The notes under the pieces are model-generated. The model searched no databases and had not been told where the DNA came from. It saw nothing but the letters and a program-made list of their open reading frames with translations. From the NCBI GenBank assembly GCA_015063135.1, contig SUTA01000005.1:1-64000 (forward strand): 64,000 nucleotides of DNA. The letters are read 5' to 3'. The translations under genes were made by a program, and so were the position numbers. Below are positions 42,383-50,912 of this stretch, piece after piece (within the stretch, counting starts at the first letter, position 1; the number at the start of each line of letters is the position of its first letter). The stretch comes from Thermoplasmata archaeon (GTDB lineage Archaea; Thermoplasmatota; Thermoplasmata; Methanomassiliicoccales; Methanomethylophilaceae).

Positions 42383-43024
42383 CTAGTATTTAATTAATTT
42401 CCGATATGAAAATAGGGAAATAGTTTGAAAGACGCTTTTAGAGCATCTTTTTGCTGCGATTCGGCCTAAAATGTCCAAAAAGTACTGATGCACCCTTGTG
42501 TCGGCTGTGAGCTCGGGATGGAAGGCGGTCGCTACTTGATTCCCATAGCGCGCGGCGACTATATTCCCATCTATAATGGACAATACTTGGACATCATCTC
42601 CTATATTAGTGAAATAAGGGGCGCGGATGAACTCCATCTCGACATCCTCCAGATCCCCGAAGGTCCCCCTGGCGTTGAAGCTGCCGAGCTGCCTCCCGTA
42701 TGCGTTGCGCTTGACCGTGACAGGCATGGTCCCCAGGTGGACCGTATCGTCATCCTCTATCCTCTCTGCCAAGAGGATCATCCCCGCGCAGGTCGCCAGT
42801 ACCGGGAGGCCGCCGTTTATCTTGGCCTTCAGCTCATCGAGCATCCCGAAGTCCCTGAGGAGCTTCCCCTGCACGGTGGACTCGCCGCCGGGGAGGATTA
42901 TCCCATCCATGTCCTTCTTCAGATCCTCAGATGACCTGATCTCGAACCATTCCGCACCCAATCTGTCCAGAACAGCCTCGTGCTCCGCGAAAGCACCCTG
43001 CAATGCCAGTACGCCTACGCCCAT
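42383..43024 (-). CDS. pdxT: PLP synthase glutaminase subunit PdxT
   Basis: The glutaminase that feeds ammonia to PdxS for pyridoxal 5'-phosphate synthesis. Seen: [13 protein letters not shown], the nucleophile Cys in [10 protein letters not shown], and the His-Glu pair in FHPEL. It overlaps pdxS by 10 bases. Family members end near residue 190 ([10 protein letters not shown]); here 24 more residues run to a TAG and contain the regulatory motif of the metY promoter, so the tail is probably incidental. Confidence 0.93.
   Translation of the reverse strand: MGVGVLALQGAFAEHEAVLDRLGAEWFEIRSSEDLKKDMDGIILPGGESTVQGKLLRDFGMLDELKAKINGGLPVLATCAGMILLAERIEDDDTVHLGTMPVTVKRNAYGRQLGSFNARGTFGDLEDVEMEFIRAPYFTNIGDDVQVLSIIDGNIVAARYGNQVATAFHPELTADTRVHQYFLDILGRIAAKRCSKSVFQTISLFSYRKLIKY
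42397..42415 (-). promoter_or_regulatory. Sulfur-regulon motif, copy 1 (18 of 19 bases)
   Basis: ATTTCCGATATGAAAATAG read on the plus strand, one base different from the two perfect copies at 43949 and 48156. It lies in the promoter region of metY and inside the last codons of pdxT. Confidence 0.6.
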
Positions 43025-43911
43025 CGCTGACCGCGCTCCGCCATGCGGATGTTATTGAGCTTGTCAATCTCATCCTTGTTGATTCCGACCATCGCCTCGC
43101 CCAGATCCTCAGAGACCTCCGCCAGGATCCTGGGGTTGTTGTAATTGGTCACGGCCTTCACGATCGCCTCTGCCCTCTTCGAAGGGTTGCCCGACCTGAA
43201 TATCCCGGAGCCCACGAAGACCCCTTCGGCACCCAGCTGCATCATGAGCGCTGCATCCGCCGGTGTGGCGACCCCACCTGCGGCGAAGTTCACCACGGGG
43301 AGCCTCCCGTTGTCGTGCACGTATTGTGCCAGATCCACAGGGACTGCGAGGCTCTTTGCGAATTCATAGACCTCGTCATCCCTGATCGCCTTGAGCCTGG
43401 CGATATCGGAGTTCATGGATCTCATGTGCGAGACCGCCTGGACCACATCCCCGGTGCCTGGCTCTCCCTTGGTCCTGATCATGGACGCCCCCTCTGCGAT
43501 CCTCCTAAGCGCCTCCCCGAGATTCCTCGCGCCGCAGACGAACGGCACTTTGAACTGGGTCTTGTCGATGTGGTACACATCGTCGGCGGGCGAGAGGACC
43601 TCGCTCTCATCGATGTAATCGATCTCGATAGCCTCCAGGATCTGCGCTTCGACGAAGTGCCCGATGCGGACCTTCGCCATCACCGGGATGGAAACTGCAT
43701 CCTGGATTCCCTTGATCATCTTGGGATCTGACATCCTGGATACCCCTCCCGCGGAGCGAATGTCCGCGGGTATCCTCTCCAGGGCCATCACCGCGCATGC
43801 TCCCGCATCCTCGGCGATCGCCGCCTGCTCCGGCGTGGTCACATCCATAATCACGCCGCCTTTCAGCATCTGTGCCAATTCCTTGTTCAGACCGTATCTT
43901 TCCTGGGTCAT
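43015..43911 (-). CDS. pdxS: PLP synthase lyase subunit PdxS
   Basis: A 298-residue TIM-barrel enzyme forming pyridoxal 5'-phosphate from ribose 5-phosphate, glyceraldehyde 3-phosphate and ammonia. The active-site Lys lies in [14 protein letters not shown], and DYIDESEVL and [10 protein letters not shown] are conserved. A TATA-like TTATAC lies about 25 bases before ATG 43911, a leaderless layout. Placing the PLP synthase among PLP-dependent sulfur enzymes and sharing their motif makes sense metabolically. Confidence 0.96.
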   Translation of the reverse strand: MTQERYGLNKELAQMLKGGVIMDVTTPEQAAIAEDAGACAVMALERIPADIRSAGGVSRMSDPKMIKGIQDAVSIPVMAKVRIGHFVEAQILEAIEIDYIDESEVLSPADDVYHIDKTQFKVPFVCGARNLGEALRRIAEGASMIRTKGEPGTGDVVQAVSHMRSMNSDIARLKAIRDDEVYEFAKSLAVPVDLAQYVHDNGRLPVVNFAAGGVATPADAALMMQLGAEGVFVGSGIFRSGNPSKRAEAIVKAVTNYNNPRILAEVSEDLGEAMVGINKDEIDKLNNIRMAERGQRWA

Positions 43912-43948
43912 AAACTGCCAACAATCGTGGTAGTATAAGTAATTACTT

Positions 43949-43967
43949 ATTTCCTATATGAAAATAG
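43949..43967. promoter_or_regulatory. Sulfur-regulon motif, copy 2 (perfect)
   Basis: ATTTCCTATATGAAAATAG, an imperfect inverted repeat TTTC-N6-GAAA. It lies between the divergent pdxS and cystathionine-lyase genes, next to both TATA elements (TAAAATACT at 43967-43975 for the right-hand gene), where a bound repressor would block both. Confidence 0.7.
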
Positions 43968-43996
43968 TAAAATACTACATCTGAATACTCTTGGAT

Positions 43997-45169
43997 ATGA
44001 GCAATGCAAGAACCGGCGGGCAATACTCGCTGAACACAACTCTGATACATGGCGGGAACCAGATCGATGAGCGCACTGGTGCCGTCAGCACCCCCATCTA
44101 CCAGACGTCCACCTACAAGCAGGACGGCATCGGGAAGAACAGGGGATTCGAATACTCGCGCACAGGCAACCCTACCAGGAAGGTGCTCGAGGACCTCATC
44201 GCCGAGCTCGAGGGAGGGATAGCAGGATTCGCATTCGCCTCCGGGATGGCGGCGATCACCACCGTCCTCTCCCTCTACAGGTCGGGCGACAGGATACTCA
44301 TCTCCCACAACGTGTACGGGGGGACGTACCGCGTCCTTGACAAGGTGTTCAAGAACTTCGGGATCGAATACACCATATTGGAATCCGAGGACCCCGAGTA
44401 TCTCAGGAAAGCGATAACGGATGACGTGAGGGCGATACTGCTGGAGAGTCCCGCCAATCCCCTGATGTCCGTCACCGACATCAGGGCTTTCTCGGAAGTA
44501 GCGCACGAGAAATGCGTGAAGGTCATCGTCGACAACACGTTCATGACGCCCTACCTGCAGCGCCCGCTCGAGCTCGGAGCGGACATCGTGGTCCACAGCG
44601 GGACCAAATATCTCGGCGGTCACAGCGACCTCATCGCTGGATTGGCGGTCGTCAACGATCAGGAGACGGCGGAGAGGCTGGCGTTCCTCCAGAATGCCAC
44701 GGGCGGGGTGCTGCAGCCCTTCGACTCCTTCCTGCTGATCCGCGGCATCAAGACGCTGTCCGTCAGACTAGACAGGCATGTCGAGAACGCCCACAGGATC
44801 GCGAGATACCTGGAGTCGAACGAGGATGTCTCCAAGGTATACTACCCCGGATTGGAGACCGATCCCGGATACGCGGTCAATTCGAAGCAGGCGAAGAACG
44901 GAGGGGCGATGCTCTCCTTCGAGCTGAAGGAGGGGCACGACCTCAAGAGATTCTTCGAATCGCTGGAGCTGATCAGCCTCGCAGAGAGCCTCGGGGGCGT
45001 GGAGTCCCTGATCTGCCATCCGTCCACGATGACCCACGCATCCATACCCGAGAGCATCAGAAGAGCAGTAGGGATCACTGACGGATTGATCCGCCTGTCC
45101 CCGGGGATCGAGGACGTGGACGACATCATCAGCGACCTGGACCGTGCCATCAAGGGGTCCAGAATATGA
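43997..45169 (+). CDS. mccB: Cystathionine gamma-lyase/synthase-type PLP enzyme
   Basis: ATG 43997 is preferred over the TTG two codons before. The 390-residue Cys/Met-metabolism enzyme has YSRTGNPTR, ASGMAAI, and the PLP lysine in VVHSGTKYLGGHSD. Together with the next gene it makes a reverse transsulfuration pair, converting homocysteine and serine or O-acetylserine to cystathionine and then cysteine. Gamma-lyase and gamma-synthase activities cannot be told apart from sequence alone; the gene order favours lyase. The stop overlaps the next start (ATGA). Confidence 0.88.
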   Translation: MSNARTGGQYSLNTTLIHGGNQIDERTGAVSTPIYQTSTYKQDGIGKNRGFEYSRTGNPTRKVLEDLIAELEGGIAGFAFASGMAAITTVLSLYRSGDRILISHNVYGGTYRVLDKVFKNFGIEYTILESEDPEYLRKAITDDVRAILLESPANPLMSVTDIRAFSEVAHEKCVKVIVDNTFMTPYLQRPLELGADIVVHSGTKYLGGHSDLIAGLAVVNDQETAERLAFLQNATGGVLQPFDSFLLIRGIKTLSVRLDRHVENAHRIARYLESNEDVSKVYYPGLETDPGYAVNSKQAKNGGAMLSFELKEGHDLKRFFESLELISLAESLGGVESLICHPSTMTHASIPESIRRAVGITDGLIRLSPGIEDVDDIISDLDRAIKGSRI

Positions 45170-46077
45170 CGTTGTACGGTTCGGTGGAGGAGCTGATAGG
45201 CGATACTCCGCTGATCGAGCTGAAGCACATGGGATATCCGAGGGGCGTCAGGGTGTTCGCGAAGCTGGAGCTCAGCAATCCCGCCGGGAGCGTCAAGGAC
45301 CGCGTCGGAATGTACATGATCAGGGATGCGGAGGAGAAGGGGCTGCTGAGGAAGGGCTCCACGATAGTCGAGGCCACAGCGGGCAACACCGGGATCGGGA
45401 TCGCACTGGCGGCCCTGAACAAGGGCTACAGGGTGATATTCACAGTCCCGACCAAATTCTCCGAGGAGAAACAGATAATCATGAGGGCGCTGGGTGCCGA
45501 GATCGTGAACACCCCTAAGGAGCAGGGGATGCTGGGCGCGGTCGCTGAAGCGGAGCGCATCAAGGACCGCATACCCGGCGCGATCTCCCTCGGGCAGTTC
45601 GAGAACATGAGCAATCCGCGCAGCCACTTCGAGACCACCGGCCCGGAGATCTACCGCGACCTGGACGGGAAGATCGACTACGCAGTCATGGGCGCGGGGA
45701 GCGGCGGCACATTCTCCGGGATCGTCGGCTACCTCAAGAGCAGGAATCCCAGCATCCAAGGGGTGCTGGCCGACCCCGTCGGGTCCATCATCGGAGGCGG
45801 GGAGAAGGGGGAGTACGCGATCGAGGGTATCGGCAACGATTTCATCGCCAAGACGATGGACACCTCCCTGATCGACCGGGTGTACAAGGTCACCGATAGG
45901 GAAGCCTACGAGACGTGCCGCGAGCTGGCGAGGAAAGAGGGCATATTGGCGGGACAATCGTCAGGAGCCGCTCTTGCGGCCGTTAGGAAGTTGGCCAGCG
46001 ACGTGGGAAGTGGGAACATCGTGACCGTCCTCCCCGACAGAGGGGACAGGTACCTGAGCAAGGGATTGTTCGGATGA
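45166..46077 (+). CDS. mccA: Cysteine synthase / cystathionine beta-synthase-type enzyme
   Basis: A 303-residue fold-type II PLP enzyme. The PLP lysine is in NPAGSVKDRVGMY near 44, the substrate loop in EATAGNTGIGIALA and the phosphate loop GAGSGGTFSG near 180. Start overlaps the lyase stop. The relatives coupled to a gamma-lyase (MccA of Bacillus) use O-acetylserine and homocysteine; stand-alone relatives make cysteine with sulfide (CysK). Which holds here is inference from gene order. Confidence 0.88.
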   Translation: MTLYGSVEELIGDTPLIELKHMGYPRGVRVFAKLELSNPAGSVKDRVGMYMIRDAEEKGLLRKGSTIVEATAGNTGIGIALAALNKGYRVIFTVPTKFSEEKQIIMRALGAEIVNTPKEQGMLGAVAEAERIKDRIPGAISLGQFENMSNPRSHFETTGPEIYRDLDGKIDYAVMGAGSGGTFSGIVGYLKSRNPSIQGVLADPVGSIIGGGEKGEYAIEGIGNDFIAKTMDTSLIDRVYKVTDREAYETCRELARKEGILAGQSSGAALAAVRKLASDVGSGNIVTVLPDRGDRYLSKGLFG

Positions 46078-46080
46078 GCA

Positions 46081-46098
46081 ATTCCCTTGGGAAAATAG
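46081..46098. promoter_or_regulatory. Degenerate sulfur-regulon motif before the Rrf2 gene
   Basis: ATTCCCTTGGGAAAATAG keeps both ends of the motif but is one base shorter in the centre. It lies 43-60 bases before the Rrf2 start and directly after the stop of the upstream enzyme, as expected for autoregulation. Confidence 0.4.
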
Positions 46099-46140
46099 GT
46101 GAATCCGTATCAACACTAATAAACGAAGAATGTGATTCGT

Positions 46141-46989
46141 ATGGTCGTGAATGTGTCAACCAAGACCAGATATGCGTTGCGCATGTTGGTGGATATCGCA
46201 GCCTTCCAGGAATCGGGGAAGGTGAAGATCAAGGACATCTCCGCCCGCCAGGACATCTCCATCAAGTACCTGGAGCAGATCGTCACCATGCTCTCCAAGG
46301 CGGATATCGTCAAAGGGGAGAGAGGGCCGCAGGGCGGGTATGTCCTCTCGCGTCCCGCTTCCGAGATCACCGTAGCCGAAGTGGTCATGAACATCGAGGG
46401 GACAATGGCCCCGGTGCCCTGCATCAAGGATGGCAGCGTGGACTGTCAGAGGAAGGACCGCTGCACCACGCTGGATATGTGGCTGAGGATAGAGAAGGCC
46501 GTCATAGACATCATGAACGAGACCACTATCCAGGACCTCTTGGACGATGCCAATTCCAAAGGGATCATCCAGATCCAGGATTCGATGCCGGAGTACGTCA
46601 TCCGATATCGGTATACTCTTCTGATACTGTCGAAGCAGGCATCCACCATACCGTCCAGGTCTATCTTGCCCTGCATCTCCTGGACTTTCTCGACCTTCGC
46701 CTCGGTCACAGGTCCGATCGGGACCGCGGCGCATCCCGACGTCTTGATGATCGAGATCTCGTACGTGCCTATGCGCTTGGCGATGTCGATGATCTCGAGC
46801 TTGTCGAGCCCGATGAGCGGCCTGAATATGGGGAAGTCCAATCCGCTCTGCTCGGCCCTGATGTTCATCAGCGTCTGCGAGGCGACCTGCCCGAGGGAAT
46901 CCCCCATGACGATCCCCGAGGCGCCATTGGCCTGCGCGAACTTCTTCGCGACCCGGTGCATGGTGCGCTTGCACATGACGCACTGGTAA
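46141..46989 (+). CDS. Rrf2-family regulator with three-cysteine cluster motif
   Basis: ATG 46141 gives the usual family start (VNVSTKTRYALRML); GTG 46132 is possible. The winged helix reads ISARQDISIKYLEQIVTML then GPQGGYVLSR. Cys94, Cys102 and Cys108 (C-x7-C-x5-C) sit where IscR holds a [2Fe-2S] cluster, so the protein probably senses iron-sulfur status or cysteine. It is flanked by the sulfur genes that share the 19-bp motif and is the best candidate to bind it. The native end is near 46570; the frame runs on over the end of thiI. Confidence 0.85.
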   Translation: MVVNVSTKTRYALRMLVDIAAFQESGKVKIKDISARQDISIKYLEQIVTMLSKADIVKGERGPQGGYVLSRPASEITVAEVVMNIEGTMAPVPCIKDGSVDCQRKDRCTTLDMWLRIEKAVIDIMNETTIQDLLDDANSKGIIQIQDSMPEYVIRYRYTLLILSKQASTIPSRSILPCISWTFSTFASVTGPIGTAAHPDVLMIEISYVPMRLAMSMISSLSSPMSGLNMGKSNPLCSALMFISVCEATCPRESPMTIPEAPLACANFFATRCMVRLHMTHW

Positions 46990-48101
46990 TGGGGATCGCA
47001 GTTGTCCTGGATGATCCTCTGGTTCCTGCCGTGGTCCGCCACATAGACCGGGAACTCCTTCCTCGTGTAGGACTCCAGCTGCTTGGAGATCATCACCACT
47101 TTCTCCAGGTCCTTCGGGTCTCCGAAATCCCCGTTGCTCATGTGGAGCAGGATGACGTCCGCCCCGGCCTCTGACATCAGATACGATGCCACGGGCGAGT
47201 CGATGCCGCCCGAGATCAATGCGACTGCCTTCATTCTATCAGTTCCTGTAATAAGCGATTCCATTCGATCCGCTTTGATCTGAGCGATCAGGTTGCAGAT
47301 GGTCCTGTCATTCATCCCTATGGTGGGCATGAAGACCGGGAGCCCCCCGCTGTCCACTTCGCCGAGCTGCTCCAGGCTGTTACCGGATACGACTCCGAGG
47401 GTCTTCTCCGGGAATCCATCCCCGGGATCGAATGTCTTCAGATGGGGATCGTACTTCCTCAGGAGCGATACGTCGCGGTCGCCACATACCGAGACCTTGC
47501 AGCCCCTCTTCATCATCAGCCACGCGGATACCAGCCCGCGGTCGTCGTTAACGTATGCGGCCACCCTGCCCTGGCTTCCCAGAGGGAGCCCGGCATGGCA
47601 CCTGACGTACGATGTGAAGATGTAGGCCCTGCCGGATCTGACCTCTATGAATATCGTCCGATCGGGCTTCGATAGATTGACTTTCACGCCCCTGTCGGAG
47701 TTCGCTGCCAGGACTGCCGCTCCGATCTCCCTCTCGAGGTCCATGCTGGTGAAGCCGTAGCTCCCCCCGTCCCTCCTCGCATCGATGGCGAACGAGTCCC
47801 CGATCTGCAGATACTCTCTGGAGATCCATGTCACCAGCTTCTTAATCGACTCCACATCCGCCTCGCATACGTCCGCCACGGACAGCGAGGCGATGCCGAA
47901 CACCTTCCTCAGGGAGCGGACGGCGCCGTGGACGTCCTCGGCTTCGACATAGAACCTGGCATTGGCCCGCGTTACCACAGCCTCGACCTAATCGCCGGCC
48001 AGCATCTCGATCATGTTGCGCTTCAGTATCCCTTCGAACCTGCGCCTGACCGGATCGCTCTTCAGTCCGATCTCGCAATACCTGACCAGTATAGTCTCCA
48101 T
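46446..48101 (-). CDS. thiI: tRNA 4-thiouridine synthetase ThiI with in-frame UAG
   Basis: The N-terminal ferredoxin-like part starts at ATG 48101 (METILVRYCEIGLKSD). A TAG at 47988-47990 (codon 38) interrupts it in frame, and the same domain continues with VEAVVTRANARFYVEAED, then THUMP, and the PP-loop ALISGGIDSPVAS. CVMCKRTMHRVA is the conserved cysteine region of archaeal ThiI. The enzyme adenylates U8 of tRNA for thiolation. Reading UAG as pyrrolysine gives a full-length protein; a GTG restart at 47978 would lack the start of the fold. The conserved end is near 46600, with run-on beyond. Confidence 0.88.
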
Positions 48102-48155
48102 CAGTTCATCCCTGCCAGTGTCTGGACCCCATTCTGCAATACTACTTATATAATA

Positions 48156-48174
48156 ATTTCCTATATGAAAATAG
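48156..48174. promoter_or_regulatory. Sulfur-regulon motif, copy 3 (perfect)
   Basis: ATTTCCTATATGAAAATAG between the divergent thiI and marker-8 genes. It touches the TATA element TTATATAAG of thiI (minus strand, 48146-48154) and its own TATATGAAA lies about 25 bases before ATG 48192, so binding would shut both promoters. Confidence 0.7.
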
Positions 48175-48191
48175 CATAATATGGTGAGAGC

Positions 48192-49235
48192 ATGGTCAAT
48201 CACGGCAGACACGTATTCGATGCCATCGGCATGACCCGCGTGGTGATAGAGGACGGGAAAGTCGCCTCCGTCGGCGAATCCGAACTGGAATACTGCCCTC
48301 TGTTCAAGAAGTTCAGGGGGATGGAGACCATCACGCCGGAGATGGTCAGGGAGAACATCGAGTTCCGCATCAGGGATTTCGGATTCTGCACGGAGAACCG
48401 CGTGGTGCGCGCCGATGACTACATCACATTCGGCGTCTCGGAGATCCTGAGCACCGCCCTCGAGAACGGGAGGATAGGTGCCGCCGTGATAGCCGCCGAT
48501 GGCTGCGGGACCGCCGTGATCACCGACCCTTACATCCTGCAGGGCCTCTGCGGAAGGATCTCGGGCCTGGTGGAGACCTCCCCCTTGCAGGTTGTCCTCG
48601 ATGCCGTGGGAAGGGACAACGTAGTCGATCCGGAAACTGTGCCAGTCAACATGGTGAAGGGCGCGGAGCTCGCTGACTCCAAAGGATATCAGAGGTTCTC
48701 CGTCACGGTATGCAAACCCGAGGATGCCAAGGCCATCAGGGAACGCTACGGGGACAGGGCGATAATCGTCGGGGTGCATACCAGCCACATCAACCGCTGC
48801 GGCGTCGGCACCATGTTCGACTGCTGCGACTTCATCACCGCATGCGGTTCCAGGTGGACGAGGGAGATAGCGCATGAGAGGAATGCGCTCATCGCCGGGA
48901 ACAAGGTGGAGATCTTCGGGATATCGGATGCCGGGAAGCAGCTGGTCCTGGAGAAGCTCAGATCCATAGGGAAGGAGCCGTACAACGGGGAAGAGCTCGA
49001 TGAGCCCAGGCCGTTGATCGAGTACCAATCCGATCGAATACGGGCAATCGGCCTAAGGAGCCTTGTCGGAATCGAACCTGAGTGGCGGACTCATGTTTTA
49101 ATAGTGGTAATGTGTAATAATTTTTATGACAAAAGGGATCCTGGGCTTGATAGCCTGTCCGATGGTGGACGACAACCTGGTCTACAGCCTGGGCAAGGAC
49201 GGCGAGGAGAAGAACATCGTCATCATCGACAATGA
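48192..49235 (+). CDS. Methanogenesis marker protein 8 (DUF2099)
   Basis: Residues 1-290 match DUF2099, found almost only in methanogens: HVFDAIGMTRVVIEDGKV at the start, EYCPLFKKF near 35, then DDYITFGVSEI and IAADGCGTAVI. Conserved cysteines and the presence in the sulfur-motif regulon are compatible with a role in sulfur or cofactor chemistry of methyl-coenzyme M reductase, but the function is not known. The protein should end near residue 295; the last 50 residues run over the promoter and start of the next gene, a 110-base overlap. Confidence 0.85.
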   Translation: MVNHGRHVFDAIGMTRVVIEDGKVASVGESELEYCPLFKKFRGMETITPEMVRENIEFRIRDFGFCTENRVVRADDYITFGVSEILSTALENGRIGAAVIAADGCGTAVITDPYILQGLCGRISGLVETSPLQVVLDAVGRDNVVDPETVPVNMVKGAELADSKGYQRFSVTVCKPEDAKAIRERYGDRAIIVGVHTSHINRCGVGTMFDCCDFITACGSRWTREIAHERNALIAGNKVEIFGISDAGKQLVLEKLRSIGKEPYNGEELDEPRPLIEYQSDRIRAIGLRSLVGIEPEWRTHVLIVVMCNNFYDKRDPGLDSLSDGGRQPGLQPGQGRRGEEHRHHRQ

Positions 49236-50190
49236 CAACAACACCTCCATCAGGTCCAAGCTGGATAAGGCGGGCATCCCGTACTCGATAGTCGCATTCA
49301 ACGACATACTCTCCCGCAACTACACGCTGGATGCCGACCGGTACACCATCCTGATCTACATGACCAACCTCGGCCTCCATGCGGAACCTGAAAAGCTGAA
49401 ATCCACCGTCGAGAACCTAGCCACCGACATGCAGCCGTTCGTCGACGCAATGGGGTTCTACCTGGGCACATGCGGCAACTACAACTGGAGCCCGGCAAAA
49501 TGGTGCGAGGAGAAGGGATTCAAGCCGTCCGCCACGTTCCATGACTGCAACGGATGCCTCTGCCACGACTGCGTGGGGATAAACATCGCCGGCGGTCCGA
49601 AATACAACGAGATGCAGAAGAAGTACGTGGGCCACTTCTACGCATTCCCCGCCATGGCCTCCAACTGGGACGAATTCAACGATGCGGATTCCAGCAACTC
49701 CGCCGCGACCGAGGAATCCCTCACCCCGGAGATGAGGGAGGTTCTGGGCATAGAGCCCGGGCATGACGGATACATGAGGTGGATGTTCAGCCTCGGGGGA
49801 TACGAGTACATCCTGAAGATCGATACCGGCCTGGGGGACCGGGAGCAGTTCGAGAAGGATCTCCAGAAAGTATCCGAGAGGATGCGCCTCAAGATCAAGG
49901 TGCCGGATGAGGATTGGGCGGACCTCCAGCCGACGAACGACCTCTACAGCGAATGCAAATCCTTCCTGCAGAGGCGATTGCATGCACGTGGACTCGGAGT
50001 TCACTGTCGGGATACACATCCTGACCTGCTACGGGATACTGGCGGATTCGGGCATCACCAGCAGGGAGCTCGGGCTCAGCATCGGATGCAACGCGGTCAT
50101 CGTGCGCAAGGTCATGGCCAAGCTCAGCAGGGCCGGGCTTCTGAAGCCCGGGATGGGCAGGGCGCAGACGACGCTCGGAAGGCCCGCTGA
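49126..50190 (+). CDS. DUF1638-like protein
   Basis: ATG 49126 lies about 27 bases behind TTTTAATAG, a leaderless layout. The first 285 residues resemble DUF1638, cysteine-containing proteins frequent beside corrinoid methyltransferases of methylotrophic methanogens: LGTCGNYNWSPAKWCEEKGF and HDCNGCLCHDCVGI with five cysteines in the core. Metal binding is likely; function unknown. The conserved end is near 49970; then the frame runs through the next gene in another frame for over 200 bases. Confidence 0.6.
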   Translation: MTKGILGLIACPMVDDNLVYSLGKDGEEKNIVIIDNDNNTSIRSKLDKAGIPYSIVAFNDILSRNYTLDADRYTILIYMTNLGLHAEPEKLKSTVENLATDMQPFVDAMGFYLGTCGNYNWSPAKWCEEKGFKPSATFHDCNGCLCHDCVGINIAGGPKYNEMQKKYVGHFYAFPAMASNWDEFNDADSSNSAATEESLTPEMREVLGIEPGHDGYMRWMFSLGGYEYILKIDTGLGDREQFEKDLQKVSERMRLKIKVPDEDWADLQPTNDLYSECKSFLQRRLHARGLGVHCRDTHPDLLRDTGGFGHHQQGARAQHRMQRGHRAQGHGQAQQGRASEARDGQGADDARKAR

Positions 50191-50476
50191 GAGCATCACG
50201 CTGAAGGACGTGCTCCTGGCTACCGAAGAGGAATCGGCGGGCGACGTGTTCAACATGTATCCCGCTGTGGAGAAGTGCCCCCTAAGCCGCGACCTGCGCA
50301 AGGTGCTGGCCCCTCACTTCCAGTCGGCCTTCGACGCCATGCTGGAGGAGCTGTCGCATGCGACGATTGCGGACATCATGTCCGAATTCCCCGAGGATAA
50401 GAATGCGTACCCGATCTACGTATTGAAGCAACAGGAAGCCAACGATAGAATTTCTTCCAAGAATCTGGATAAGTAA
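49982..50476 (+). CDS. Second Rrf2-family regulator, without cluster cysteines
   Basis: ATG 49982 follows a GAGGCG ribosome site. The 164 residues show the Rrf2 winged helix (TVGIHILTCYGIL, ITSRELGLSIGCNAVIVRKVMAKLSRAGLL) and the SITLKDVLLA helix. Only one cysteine (EKCPLSRDL) remains in the region that carries three in the regulator at 46141, so it cannot hold the same cluster. It could respond to a small molecule or thiol. It follows the DUF1638 gene and may control it. Confidence 0.8.
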   Translation: MHVDSEFTVGIHILTCYGILADSGITSRELGLSIGCNAVIVRKVMAKLSRAGLLKPGMGRAQTTLGRPAESITLKDVLLATEEESAGDVFNMYPAVEKCPLSRDLRKVLAPHFQSAFDAMLEELSHATIADIMSEFPEDKNAYPIYVLKQQEANDRISSKNLDK

Positions 50477-50480
50477 GTGG

Positions 50481-50554
50481 CGGGCCTGAAGGGATTCGAA
50501 CCCTTGGCCGTTCGATTAAGAGTCGAACGCTCTACCTAGCTGAGCTACAGGCCC
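50481..50554 (-). tRNA. tRNA-Lys (anticodon CTT)
   Basis: Minus strand: acceptor GGGCCTG/CAGGCCC, D-arm with GCTCAGCTAGGTAGAGC, anticodon stem TTCGA/TCGAA around loop CTCTTAA (CTT), T-arm AGGGTTCGAATCCCTT. All stems pair. CCA not encoded. Confidence 0.96.
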
Positions 50555-50567
50555 CTAAACCACTTGA

Positions 50568-50903
50568 TTACATTCTCATAGATAAAGCTATCTTACCACC
50601 TGGATGACCAGTTCGCCTCTTGGCGAAAATCTTGGCGATCTGGAGAGCCACTGCCCCCACGGTGACCGCGGTGGCAGCCGCCTTGGCCCTCTTGGCCTTC
50701 TTGAGGTCGCGCTCGGCCTGGGCCTGCATCTCCTCCCTCTCCTCGTCGGACATGACGGGCGCAGTCGCCACTGGCTCCTGGCTCTCGATATCCTTCTTGA
50801 TCATCGGGTCCATGGATGCGCCGCAGACGGTGCACCTGCCCATCTCCGCATGGTACTCGTCCAGCTCCGCCCCGCAGTTGGGGCACCTGTAAGTCTCCGC
50901 CAT
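50568..50903 (-). CDS. Small zinc-ribbon protein with hydrophobic tail
   Basis: 111 residues: a zinc ribbon CPNCGAEL...CTVCGASM, an acidic charged helix (SDEEREEMQAQAERDLKKAK) and a hydrophobic stretch AAATAVTVGAVALQIAKIFA that could be a membrane anchor. No family recognised. It lies directly after tRNA-Lys and ten bases downstream of the next minus-strand gene. Confidence 0.65.
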   Translation of the reverse strand: MAETYRCPNCGAELDEYHAEMGRCTVCGASMDPMIKKDIESQEPVATAPVMSDEEREEMQAQAERDLKKAKRAKAAATAVTVGAVALQIAKIFAKRRTGHPGGKIALSMRM

Positions 50904-50912
50904 AGTATCGCC

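Noticed and set aside
9835-42385. TAG at the ends of the SNF symporter, TM2-like protein, peptide synthetase and PdxT as further pyrrolysine codons.
   Set aside because: Sequence beyond them does not continue a conserved domain. They are most simply true stops, so TAG probably has both uses here.
49053-49085. On the minus strand GGTTCGATTCCGAC followed by AAGGCTCC resembles the 3' part of a tRNA or an attachment site.
   Set aside because: The T-stem has only two pairs, no matching 5' acceptor or D-arm exists nearby and no integrase is present. It lies in the tail of the marker-8 frame and is probably chance.
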